Notes: generated from the sequence alone by a model not told the origin. A DNA stretch of 11,607 bases from Conidiobolus incongruus B7586 (GCA_000697335.1 JNEM01015003.1:1-11607); one strand, 5' to 3'. Shown: positions 1-9,667, numbered from the stretch's first letter. Translations and numbers: made by a program.

Positions 1-327
1 TAATGATACTAATAAAAAAAATTTAGTATATCTGTAAAATATTATATAAAATAATAGCAAAGAGAGAAAAAAGATATGGTTATATATTGTTAAATATATC
101 CCCTTATCTCAAAAACCTGCAAATTTATGACTCACCTTGGTTAAATATTAAGGGTTAATATTTTTGCTAATAGTTTACTAAATATATCTAAATATATTTA
201 TTTATTATTAAATAATATACCTTAATTATATATTATAGTTTCAAGTAATCTAATATATACAATTGTTTTAGTTATTAATTAAAATATATATATTTTTGAT
301 TTTATGACTCACTTTTGCGGGTCAGTG
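1..327 (-). mobile_element. 5' end of a Tc1/mariner element, cut by window start
   Basis: This stretch matches 9559-9885, the 5' terminal part of the complete Tc1-like element further right, with six differences in 327 bases, all transitions. It begins at the base equivalent to the transposase start codon, so it holds only the 5' untranslated region and terminal inverted repeat; the transposase would read leftwards, off the window. The outer terminus, read inward from 327, starts CACTGACCCGCAAAAGTGAG and is the best preserved end of this family here. An inner copy of the GTGAGTCATAAA motif lies at about 119-139. A TA dinucleotide, the usual Tc1 target duplication, follows at 328-329. Confidence 0.9.
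1..327. repeat. Direct repeat copy A (partner 9559-9885)
   Basis: Same-orientation repeat about 98% identical to 9559-9885. Four of the six differences fall in the last 22 bases (306, 310, 318, 323); the others are at 89 and 202. At five sites the right copy has A or T where this copy has G or C. The two copies are separated by the host gene and all unique sequence. Confidence 0.95.
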
Positions 328-409
328 TATTAATATACTAACACATCTTGGGAAAGCTGTGTATAAGTAGTTTAGATAAAAGAGAGAGATCTGGGGAATT
401 CCAGGTAAG

Positions 410-600
410 TGTTAGGGAGATAGGGTGTTTATTGATTTAATTCAAATAGCTAGGAGGACCCAGAACGAACTCAACTTGTTAAGGATAGCTCTAATTCCGG
501 GCTTTATATATAGAGTGAGTTGGGTAAAGTGATTCATGAGATTCTCCAGTGACTTACATCATCGGCCAATTAAAAGATAGAGGGAGAAAAGACCTTAACA
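410..600. mobile_element. Possible old solo LTR of a retrotransposon
   Basis: A 191-bp segment starts TGTTAGG and ends CTTAACA, so it has the TG..CA ends and short inverted termini (TGTTA/TAACA) typical of LTRs. A TATA-like run lies near 504-512. It sits in a stretch (about 340-660) clearly richer in G and C than its surroundings, which suggests inserted DNA. The five flanking bases on each side do not match as a clean target duplication, and no internal retroelement region is seen next to it. The call rests on termini, size and composition only; the boundaries could be wrong or the island could be something else. Confidence 0.3.
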
Positions 601-1184
601 CTAGGTTGATGTAAAGATACTTGGGTATAAGGGAGTTGCCTGGCTTGTGATAATATAATTCCAGAAAAATGAATAAATGCATAATTTTATACAAATGCAA
701 TTAATATATTGTTCAAGTGACAGTTTTATATATCAAATTGTTAAAAATAATTATAATATTGGATTATTTTTTCAATATCATTATTGTAATTAAAAAGGAA
801 TTGAGAAATATTGATGTTTAAATTGATTAATACAAGTTGATTATGAATGATAATCCAAGTTATATATATATTTATAATGCAATGTATAAATCTATTGAAA
901 TTAAAAAATATTTGAGATGAAATTTTCAAAATTAAAATAAATTTCATTATTTTTATATAACATTAAATGAAAATCAATATTAAAATACTGCTAGCAAACA
1001 CAGTAATAAATTATATCAAAATATGTAAACTATAACATATAATTCTATTAACATATCATAATTGAAATTTAACAATTTATTATTGGAATACAGCTTAATA
1101 TTTGCTCCTTTTTGATTTATAAAATGAGTAATATTTTCAACAACTTGTAAACCAAAATTGTTCAGTTTATTGATTGCTTGTAGA

Positions 1185-1480
1185 ATGTTGATAATAGGAA
1201 AGGGAGTGGCTTGAGTGTGTTTTGTTTGATAATTTGGGTCAAGGCAATTTATTAGGTTTCAAAGGGCTTCACAGAAGATTAAACGTGGTGATGAAAACGT
1301 ATCACTACAATGTTTCTTTTAGAGACCATTCGTAGGCTGTAGATCGTATAAAAAAGTGTAATAGGTTTTCAGAATAATGAGACCTTGAAGTGGTGTGTTG
1401 GGTTTTCCGGGGCTGTATCTTTATAAGGTAATAGGCTGTCAGATGAAGTTGGTCGAGAGGATTACTATATAGGTAATCAC
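1185..1480. other. GC-richer island of unknown nature
   Basis: Roughly 300 bases with visibly more G and C than the surrounding DNA, including several G-rich runs. Two related phrases recur inside it: GTAATAGGTTTTCAGAATAA near 1357 and GTAATAGGCTGTCAGATGAA near 1428. A box-C-like GTGATGA occurs near 1287, but no matching box D or terminal stem was found, so a snoRNA is not claimed. It could be a degraded repeat, a non-coding RNA gene or a gene relic. No open frame of useful length crosses it. Confidence 0.35.
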
Positions 1481-3704
1481 AATACTATTAGATTTTCTAA
1501 GAATACCACCTAGTTCACAAAATTATAATTATATCTTATTTTACATTACAAATAGTCATTAATGCTTTATAATTATTAGAATCAAATGTGAAAATGGTTC
1601 TATTGACTACTAGATTGATTAAAGAATATAACAAATTATCTAATTAAATGATTATATTTTGTTGTAAAAATGATATTCTATTAAATTGTATCCAAAAATT
1701 TAGGTTTAATAGAGGTATGTAATGAATGTTATTTAACGAAAAACCGAGTAGAATTATTTACTCGCTTGATGTTAAATCTTAAAAATATTAAAAACATATT
1801 GTAATTTGAATGTATTGGTCTTCATATATTAAATTGAAATTGAAAATATTATGATGTAAAAATTAAGAACACTTAAAATAATATATTTTAATAATATTAA
1901 AGCTCTACAATTGAATATAAGTTAATCAGAAGACAATATTAATAAACTAAGTCAAGGATACTTAATGTATTATCAGGTTAGTTAATATAATAAGGTTTTA
2001 TAATATACAGATTGACTCTAAATGTCATATAAAAACCAAATAAATTTTAATATTTTTCCTCTAATTTGATTTCTACACTAATAAAGATATTGCGGAATAT
2101 TATTGAAGTATCCAAAAATAAGAAAATCAATAAAAGTTGAAAAACAAAACATTATATAATAATGCATTAAACAACTATCTCTTATATTAAATAACTATTA
2201 TCTAAATACATTTTAAAGTATAATAATTTAAATCAATTTCGACGTGATTTTTGAAAAGAAAACTGATATGAATTTATTTTTCTTAATACAATGATCTGTC
2301 TAAAAATTATACTTAAAATAAGGAATGATCTAAAGTCGAGTTTGAATTTCGTAATTCTATAATAAGTAATTTTCCAAATATTATTATCACTTTATATCAT
2401 TGAAATTTAACTCGATTTAAATAGTATCATATTAAATTTGACCAGAATTTTGCCAAAGATATCATCAGTTAATAAATTAGAATATAATGTTAAAATAGTA
2501 CTTTTTGTGTTTAAGAAATTAAATCAGTTTATACAAGAAATGATCTATGAAACTTAAAAAGTAATAATATGAAATCATTTACCATGTCAAGTCAAGAATA
2601 AATTACTAATCTATATTATTTTTATCGAATTATCTTAATAGATCAAAAAATAAAATAATTTTTACCAAGATTATTAATTCAATATTAATTCTATAATTAA
2701 AAATTTTGTAGATAAAATAATTTTCAAAATCTCCTATTATAGTATTAACTATGAACTCGGTAGTAAATTACTAAAAAATGAAATCTAAAACTTATAATTG
2801 CTAAATACGGAATCATTTAAATTTGGGGCCACTCAAGCTTTAATAGAATCTATCATTTATCCAATTAAATTAATTAATAAAGGTGATAACTCGTTTTGAC
2901 TTGATTGATTAATAGTATTGACCAATCATCATCGTCATTCATTATAATATTTTCATTTGACCTTGCCATGAGAATATTTGGATGTTAGATGAAATTTGGT
3001 TTATTGAATAATGCGCAATGAATTTGAAAAATTCTTTTGGCAATGATAGATATATAGACAAATATTAAGTTATTGGTAATTCTAAACTATTTAGTATTGA
3101 TGAAGAAACAATTGAATTAAACTTATCAAATCTTAATATCAAATTTAAACTACGCAAAAATTTGGATAATCTAATTACTATTTTGTAATCTTGCAATTCA
3201 ATAGACCCAAATTTAGCATATATGAAATTTGAATAGGAAAAAGTTACCTAAAAAGTAAAGGTTAATCAAATTTGAATCCAAATAAAGAAATGAAAATGAA
3301 TCTGGGCATATGATTCGATAATCCAAATTCATATAAATACAATCATTGGGGAGAGGTATAATCTAATAAAAATTAAATCTTGTCTTTTTCTAATATTAGT
3401 CAATCTATATTCCAATTGCCATTTTCACCAACATCCCGACTATATCCTTTACTTGAAATTCACCAATAATAAGATTATCATAATTTTCGATCATAAATTC
3501 AGTTTTCTATATATTTGATTTTAGTGTGTATTTGTGTCAAATATATAAATAACGAGTTAGAGTGTGCCAATTAACTAATTCAGATTCTAAATTGAAGGGC
3601 TTATATTATTATTTAAAATTTGCTAAGTTCTAAAGTTTAAATACTTAGTATAGCTACACTTACCAAGTTTAAACCAAATTTATTGCAATACTTATTTTTT
3701 TATC

Positions 3705-6197
3705 ATGGCTGTTATCGACCAACTTAAGGTAAGACAATTCTAATTTTATATTGGGGATTTTTATTTGATATTTTAACACCTAATAAGAAATTAATCTTGT
3801 TTCAAATTTCTGTTAATATCTATAGCTTAATTACCTTTTGAAATGCTTATTCTGCTCATTATATTATTGATTTCACCACTTTCTAATTCTATTTTTACAA
3901 CATTTCTGCTATAAAATACATCTCCCCCATTATTACACTATTCTAAAGGTTGATTAACTAATAGTGATTTTTAAATTAGTTACTATTCACTCCCCAATTG
4001 ACAGAAGCACAAATTTTAACAGTTTATCACCGGGTCAATTTTGACCTCGAGGAGGCGGTTCTTCAATTGAGTTTACAACTCGATCAAATGGAGTTAACAG
4101 GCGGTAGTAATAACAATATTCCACCTGCTAAAAAGGACCGAGGACCCTTAACCAAACTTGATTCAGGTGAGTTTTCTAACAGTTCCAGTGTTGTATGCAT
4201 TGGTTAAATTGGTTTAGGGGAGGTTGCTTTTTGATATAGGGAATTGGGCATGGGGTTTACTATAATATTATCTTTTATGGGTTTTATATGATATTAGCTT
4301 GTTGGGTATTGGTAAAATTCAAATTATTTTGGTATTGGGATATATAATATTTTAAACTTTGAGTTTGTTTTCAATTATCTTGAACTAATTGGCAAGTATA
4401 CTTATTATTTAAATTATATTATTAAGTTTAAATTACCAAATATAAGTAACAATCTCAGCCTACAATACTTTATTAAATAATATTAGTAAATGGATTACCT
4501 CTCATTGTTCTCATACAAAATCTTATTAATCTCTATAATGCCATAAAATTAGTATTAATTTACCACTAACTATTATTAGTATTATTCGTATACTCCAAAA
4601 ATCCTCCAAAATCATTCCTTCCCCCTACCAACCACCATCACCGCAACTATCTGTCATTCATACAAACCACCTAATTAAACGACAGTCCATGCTAACCTTT
4701 GTTTATTTAGATCAATGCAAAAAGGATTTGGATCTTCTTCAAGGCATGTTTACCGAGAAAGCTATCAAAGAACTTCAACAATTGTACAATAAATTCAAAG
4801 GAAACGTCGATGAGGTGGTTCAATATGTATTAAGCCAGCCTCAAGCTCAAAATCCCACCCCCACCAAAAAACCAAATACCAAGCAAGGAAAGAAAGCTAA
4901 TCAAACTAAAGTTAATAATAACACACCAAAGACGACCACCACCACCACCACAGTTAAATTCACCAAACAAACTAAGAATGGATCTAAGAACAGCAAACAG
5001 AAGGCAGCTGTTAACAGCAGTACAACTGTGCCTGAGACAGTCACACTTGATCCAGCCGCATATCCTATTTTCGCATGTACTAAACCCGAAAAGCCTGCTA
5101 AGAAGAAGACAACCAGCAAGTTTAACTGGGATAGGCAATGCTATCTTCAATGGAGTAATGCACAATGGGAGGAATTTAACACCACCTTAAATCAAGTTAA
5201 ATCCATTTTTCCAAATTTATCCAACTTTACCGTGATCCATAGCTTCCTCAAAAACAACGGTGACTTAAACGAAACGTTAGAATGCTGCTGTCAAACCCTT
5301 GATTATATTCAAAAGGAGGGTATTTCTGATACAGATCACGCTTACAATATTGAATTAGAAGCCAATTGTGATAATCTCTTAGATATGTTCCCAACATTTA
5401 CTCGCTTCCAACTAGTTTTAATATTGATCATCTGCCAAAATAATATGGATGCAGCCCTTCAGAGTTTATTGGACATGCAATACATTATCCAAAGCAACTT
5501 GGCAATGCCCTCCCAATCCACCTCCTCCAAGAAAAAGCCCACATTTGTTCCTGCCCCTGACTTGCTCAAGGCGAAATTCAATCATGGTGACAATATTCTT
5601 GACTTGCATGTGAACGAACCATCGCACCATGCGCTCAACGAAGATGCAATACTATCGCTGCGTCATTCTAGTAGGGAACCGTTGGATGATCCGGATATCT
5701 ACAGGGAGCGTGCTCAGGACTATTACGAGAAGCGCAATAACCTGTACGAAAAAGCGGTGAACCGTCACAGGAACCGCAACAAACGTAACAACCACGCGGG
5801 CGTAGCATTCTATTATGCTGAGGAGGGGCGCGAACTGGAACGCAAAGCTCAATTCCAAAATGAACTCGCTTTCAAATCTCTCATCAATGAAAAACTTGCG
5901 AACCGCACGGACCCTTACGAAATTGATTTGCACGGGTTCCGCGTCCAGGAAGCTATTGACTTTGCCATGGAACAAGTGTCCATCTGGTATATTCGCGATA
6001 TGAAACGCGTCGAGTCCGGCCGTTGTCGCAAACTCCATCCGCTCACATTTGTCACTGGCAAAGGTGTCCACAATGCTGACGGTAAGAGTCGTCTCATGCC
6101 CGCACTCGTCAGAAAGTTGCGCGAAGAGGGTTGGAAGGTTGAGCCCAACAATGGCTACTTCAGAGTTTTGGGCACTGACGACACTTCCAAGAGCTAG
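3705..6197 (+). CDS. cue2: Cue2/NONU-1-type no-go decay endonuclease (CUE-DUF1771-SMR)
   Basis: Three exons, 3705-3728, 3980-4166 and 4711-6197, give 565 residues ending at TAG. Domains in order: CUE-like module (about 9-44), second CUE-like module (71-113), a Lys/Asn/Thr/Gln-rich linker, two more CUE/UBA-like modules each with a Phe-Pro turn (237-238 and 297-298), DUF1771 helices (about 400-464) and a C-terminal SMR domain (472-558). The SMR motifs are intact: D476-L-H-G and T519-G-K-G-V-H-N. In yeast, Cue2 is recruited to collided ribosomes, with ubiquitin binding by CUE domains, and its SMR domain cuts the stalled mRNA; that role is inferred here by homology. The polynucleotide-kinase domain of animal N4BP2 is absent, as in fungi. 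ATG 3705 is chosen because exon 1 joins in frame and completes the first CUE module. No RIP-like damage is seen. The family call is firm; the function is inferred. Confidence 0.9.
3729..3979 (+). other. Intron 1 of the cue2-like gene
   Basis: 251 nt, phase 0, with donor GTAAGA and acceptor TTAG. A branch-site-like GATTAACTAA lies about 20 nt before the acceptor. Splicing here continues MAVIDQLK with LLFTPQLTEAQ, which completes the first helix of the CUE module. The nearer-looking acceptor at 4003-4004 puts the next exon out of frame. Confidence 0.8.
4167..4710 (+). other. Intron 2 of the cue2-like gene
   Basis: 544 nt, phase 1, with donor GTGAGT, branch-site-like GCTAAC at 4691-4696 and acceptor TTTAG at 4710. 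The split codon G|AT gives Asp71. The last 100 nt before the acceptor (about 4590-4685) are C-rich and almost free of G, unlike the rest of the intron. An ATG in frame with exon 3 lies inside the intron at 4689. Confidence 0.85.
4935..4949 (+). repeat. Coding (ACC)5 microsatellite
   Basis: Five ACC triplets inside exon 3 encode part of a seven-threonine run in the low-complexity linker between the second and third CUE-like modules. A triplet repeat in a disordered linker can vary in length between strains without shifting the frame. Confidence 0.9.
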
Positions 6198-6305
6198 GTA
6201 ATACTCCCATATGGTCATTGGTGGTTTATCATTTGGTGTTTGTTATTATTTGCTCGATTGTTTAGTTATTTTCTTTTTTTATCTGCTACGGTATTTACTT
6301 ATTCA

Positions 6306-6311
6306 AATAAA
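6306..6311 (+). terminator. Probable poly(A) signal of the cue2-like gene
   Basis: AATAAA lies 109 nt after the stop codon, downstream of a T-rich stretch at about 6250-6280. In such AT-rich DNA the hexamer also occurs by chance (another AATAAA at about 6469), so only its position supports the call. Confidence 0.4.
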
Positions 6312-6416
6312 TTATCTCATTCTGGTTTAAAATAGTATGCTACCCTATTTAATATATGCACCATTAAACTAAATTCATTATCAGATTATTTGTTATATCG
6401 AATTTAATTATGTCAC

Positions 6417-6437
6417 GACCAAGAAATTGACTTGGTC
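6417..6437. repeat. Short inverted repeat (hairpin)
   Basis: A perfect 7-bp stem, GACCAAG with CTTGGTC, around a 7-nt loop, 220 nt after the cue2-like stop. Its stem is unusually GC-rich for this region. It could fold in the 3' end of the transcript, but nothing shows a function. Confidence 0.45.
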
Positions 6438-6688
6438 ATTGTTAATAACCTTGTCAAACTTGGCAGGGAATAAATATAAATCATAGCTATTAAATACCAA
6501 GTAGTAGTGTATTTAGATAACTAATTAAGGTTCAATGAAGTACGATAATTCTATTAGTTCAATTGGATATTATATTGCCAAAGTTTTCATATTGATATTG
6601 GTTAATGATAGATATATATTTACCAATATTTAATATTCTCAAAAGTGTCTGTGTACCAAAATATCCATTAATAAATAGTCATTATGGT

Positions 6689-6728
6689 GAAAATATAGAG
6701 TCAATTATTTAAAATTGACCCTATTTTC
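6689..6728. repeat. Imperfect AT-rich hairpin
   Basis: GAAAATA (6689-6695) pairs with TATTTTC (6722-6728) and GTCAATT (6700-6706) pairs with AATTGAC (6713-6719), leaving a small internal loop and a 6-nt apical loop. Such structures are common by chance in DNA of this composition. Confidence 0.4.
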
Positions 6729-8127
6729 CCAAAAACAATAGAATAGAAGTGGCAAATCTTATTGAAATTGAAAAGAACGAAGATGAATATTTAATTTTAC
6801 AGAATACAATCATCAAATACATTAATCATTAATGAAAATTTCGATGGGACTACATTTTTCATTGGGTTTCTAGAATAATCTATCCATTTCAATTTTCAAA
6901 TTGGATCTGATTAATTTATCCAGATTGCCAAATTGGGTTAACCAATGATCAATTTCCAGTAATAATTAAATATGAATTTTTATTAAATAAAATACTAAAA
7001 AATTAATAATAATTAATCAGTAGTATGAAGCGATAAATACAAAAATTCACTCTATTTTTTGAAAAAGTTCTCGTCATATATTAGGTCTATTCAAATCATA
7101 CAATTGTATTTTTTTGATTATCAAAAATTCCAAATTGATTCTAATAACTTTTAACAATAAAATAGTAGTCAATCTACAATTTAAATTAATTCATTTTGAA
7201 ATTATGAAAAAAATTGTTTAATAAAACTGTCTATAAAGGAATTCAAAATTAATTGAATTTAACCTCAATGACAATTATACAAACCTATATTTCAATTAGA
7301 TTTTATTGAAATTTTGAATATGTGATCAGATCTTTAAGTAAGATACATATAACAATTTCAATCATAACTATGAACTAATAAGATTGTTTGGAATATCTTT
7401 AAAATGCAGAGTTCCTTAATTAAAATATTGGCTTAAGATTTACCAGTTATTTTAAATTTTACATTCCAAAAAAATTTATCCAAATAAATTAATTTAATAA
7501 ATAAGAGATATTATTGTAATAATAAATAATTCAGGATTTTTAATATATATTAGTTCATTAAATATAATCAATTAGATTTTTCACAAATTATTTGAATTAT
7601 AAAATTATTACTAATATTTTGGCCAATAATTTGATATTTATACTATAAGATATACAATGCTTCCTGATAACTTTGTCATAATTTTTAATATTAATCAATT
7701 TCAATTATCAAAAAATTATTTTACCAAATCTTATTTCAAAAAAAATATAAACTGAATAATCTATTGAAATATCTTTAAGAGCTCTTGACGAATAATATCA
7801 GAATTTTATATAAATTCAGTATATTTAATTTGCAAATAATATATGAAATTTATCATATTCTTTTATATATTTAAATCAAATATATAATTTATATATTAGT
7901 TATAAATTATGAAAATAATAAATTGTATTGTATCAGTTTAAATGAAATAAGGTCAAATATTCGGGATTGTAAAATATTCTAATAGTTCAAGTACCTTCAA
8001 TATATGAATAATGAAAAAATCTCTAAAAATATTCAATGTCCAAATCTTGCAAGAATTTTCTTTTTCTTAAAAATCTAGTCATTGATGAATAAATCCAAGA
8101 ACTCCTTCTTAATATCCATTATGAGTA

Positions 8128-8146
8128 AGATGTGTATAAGAGACAG
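8128..8146 (+). other. Tn5 mosaic end / Nextera adapter remnant (artefact)
   Basis: AGATGTGTATAAGAGACAG is an exact, full-length match to the 19-bp hyperactive Tn5 mosaic end present in every Nextera-type sequencing adapter. In a tagmented fragment genomic insert follows directly after the final CAG, which fits the sequence from 8147 onward being real insert. The bases to the left (ending GAGTA) are not the usual Nextera read-1 or read-2 extension. The simplest reading is untrimmed adapter carried into the assembly, so the join between 8127 and 8147 is suspect. The surrounding DNA shows nothing of a Tn5/IS50 element. Confidence 0.93.
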
Positions 8147-8312
8147 ATTATATATATTTTAATTCATATTTTTATTAATATTTATTAATTCAACTTAAGT
8201 TAAATTATATAATATAACTATATTATATATATAAAATAAAATATATTTCATTGAATTTTATCAAATTTTATTTAAAATATCAAAACTTAAAATTTATTCA
8301 AAATTAATTATA
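8147..8312. other. Very AT-rich spacer before the transposon
   Basis: About 165 bp made almost wholly of A and T, richer in AT than the DNA left of the adapter remnant. The change in texture coincides with the adapter. It ends in TA (8311-8312), the target duplication of the Tc1-like element. No other feature is seen. Confidence 0.6.
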
Positions 8313-8347
8313 CACTAACCCACAAAAGTGAGTCATAAAATCAAAAA
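8313..8347. repeat. E1 left outer terminal inverted repeat
   Basis: The outer tip pairs with 9851-9885. It contains the outer direct-repeat motif AAAAGTGAGTCATAAAATC. Compared with the best preserved end (1-327 reversed) it has two G-to-A changes, at TGA and CG positions. This end lies 3' of the transposase. Confidence 0.85.
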
Positions 8348-8496
8348 CACCTATATTTTTACTAATAACTTGATTAATATTTAATGAAATAAACCTAAAT
8401 TAAATAATTAAAATCTATTATATTTATTAGTTATATATATCATTAAATGATGATATTTAGCTATTAATTAGCTAAAATATAAACCCTTAAATTTTA

Positions 8497-8530
8497 CCTA
8501 AGGTGAGTTATAAATTTGCAGGTTTTTGGT
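8497..8530. repeat. E1 left inner IR/DR repeat
   Basis: The segment AAGGTGAGTTATAAATTTGC and following bases pair with the right inner repeat (9668-9698) and resemble the outer tip as a direct repeat. The DNA between outer and inner copies is only weakly matched between the two ends, so the four short motifs, not a long perfect inverted repeat, appear to be what is conserved. Confidence 0.75.
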
Positions 8531-8542
8531 GGTAAAATAAAA

Positions 8543-9559
8543 TTAAAACCTAGTGTATCCACCTTTAGCTTTTCTAACTTCTTTAAGTTTGTGGGGTATA
8601 GAATCAACTAACTTCTTACACTAGGAAGGGTTAATCTTGTTCTATGCTTCTTGAATATATTCCCAAAGTTGATTTAAATTTTTTACTGGGGGGAAAGCTT
8701 TAATAACTTTTTTTAACTAATCCCAAAAGTGTTCAATTAGATTAAGGTTAGGAGATTAAAGAAGCCACTTCATAACTATTATCTTGTTATTTTTAAGCTA
8801 TTTGGTAGTAGAAGCTATAGTATAGCAAGAGGCATTATCTTGCTGGAAAATAACATTAGATTTATTTAACCCATATTATTTAATGGTTTTTTTCAATTTA
8901 TTGTTCAGAATACTTTGGTACATCTCAGTATTAATTCCCCTATTAACTTTACAAAGATACCTTACACCTAAAGACAACATACATCCCCAAACAATAATTG
9001 ACCCACCACTATACTTTTGGGTAGAATTAACATGATGGTTACAAAGTAGTTCTGTATCTTTTCTGAAGCATCTAGCTTTTCTATCAAATCTACTAAAGCA
9101 TATTTTTGTTTCATTAGACCAAATAACCTTATTCTAATTAGTTTCAGTTTAACATTAGTAGCAACATTCAAACTCTTGCCTAGCTTTGCAATGGGATTTC
9201 TTTAGTTGGGGGTGTTTTTTCTTGAGGTGTAAGTGGTATCTATGCTAATGTAAAACACATATAATAGTATCAGTGCTAACTAATATTCCTATATAGTTTT
9301 ACAGTTCCTGCTGTATTTCTACAGTAGTACCACACTTACCTATACTAACTAACCTACAGATATACTTCTTATCATATTCATCTATGATCCTAGCACACTT
9401 AAGTTTAAGTTTAAATGTTTTTTTATTGCTATTCTTAACAGCCTTAGCTACAATAGACTAGCTAACACTAGTAATTCTAGTAATATCACAAGTTGATTTA
9501 CCTTCTTTATAAAGTTAATTGATGTACAAGTGGATTTTTTTAGAGAGGGATTTAGGTAT
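8543..9559 (-). pseudogene. Tc1-like transposase of E1, disabled by point stops
   Basis: A 339-codon frame without a frameshift, the usual Tc1 transposase length, from a lost start (ATA at 9559-9557) to TAA at 8545-8543. The N-terminal third resembles the two helix-turn-helix DNA-binding units of the family. The catalytic DD34E core is clear: first position is S-N-E (Asp to Asn, residue 149), then Q-Q-D-N-A (Asp241) and P-N-L-N-L-I-E (Glu276), with 34 residues between the last two. The end reads K-L-V-D-S-I-P and K-A-K-G-G-Y-T. Thirteen internal stops are present; those in recognisable motifs are TAG where Tc1 proteins have Trp (for example 8621-8623, 8642-8644, 8717-8719, 8798-8800) or TAA/TAG where they have Gln (8756-8758). 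All fit C-to-T or G-to-A change in CpA/TpG. No active protein is expected. Confidence 0.9.
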
Positions 9560-9667
9560 AATGATACTAATAAAAAAAATTTAGTATATCTGTAAAATAT
9601 TATATAAAATAATAGCAAAGAGAGAAAAAAGATATGGTTATATATTATTAAATATATCCCCTTATCT

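Larger units (their letters stand above)
328..3704. other. AT-rich intergenic region, no gene recognised
   Basis: About 3.4 kb between the left transposon end and the Cue2-like gene. All frames are broken by frequent stops and the only longer open frame (741-947, minus) is AT-driven low-complexity residues without a domain. No tRNA, snRNA or rRNA motif was recognised. CpA is present at normal-looking frequency (for example around 2925-2945), unlike in the mutated transposons at the right end. Two GC-richer islands stand out, at about 340-660 and 1185-1480. The 5' untranslated region and promoter of the Cue2-like gene must lie in the last few hundred bases, but no specific element can be defended. 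Confidence 0.7.
6198..8127. other. AT-rich intergenic region, no gene recognised
   Basis: About 1.9 kb between the cue2-like stop and the adapter remnant. Stops are dense in all six frames and no RNA gene or transposon signature was recognised. The first 100-300 nt are expected to be the 3' untranslated region. Two short hairpins (6417-6437 and 6689-6728) are the only local structures noted. CpA is not depleted, in contrast to the transposons at the right end. Confidence 0.7.

Noticed and set aside
343-371. Further partial mosaic-end matches (ACACATCT at about 343 and TGTGTATAAG at about 359)
   Set aside because: They are only 8 and 10 bases long, in the wrong arrangement for an adapter junction, and the flanking bases do not continue the match. 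Probably chance.
741-947. 68-codon minus-strand open frame
   Set aside because: It encodes mostly Ile, Asn, Phe and Tyr, as expected from AT-rich DNA, with no domain or supporting context.
1281-1310. C/D-box snoRNA around GTGATGA
   Set aside because: No box D at a suitable distance and no terminal stem were found.
4001-4007. Acceptor at ACAG (4001-4004) for intron 1
   Set aside because: With the phase-0 donor at 3729 it reads a stop within five codons; the TTAG ending at 3979 keeps the frame and restores the first CUE helix.
4830-5165. Minus-strand open frames opposite the linker, including a Gly- or Val-run
   Set aside because: They are shadows of the low-complexity Thr/Asn/Lys linker; the runs come from the ACC repeat read backwards.
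5652-6218. 188-codon open frame on the minus strand
   Set aside because: It lies wholly antisense to the conserved DUF1771/SMR coding region, has no domain, and results from the GC-rich codons there.
8968-9171. 67-codon minus-strand open frame as a separate small gene
   Set aside because: It is an overlapping out-of-frame reading of the middle of the E1 transposase, not a gene of its own.
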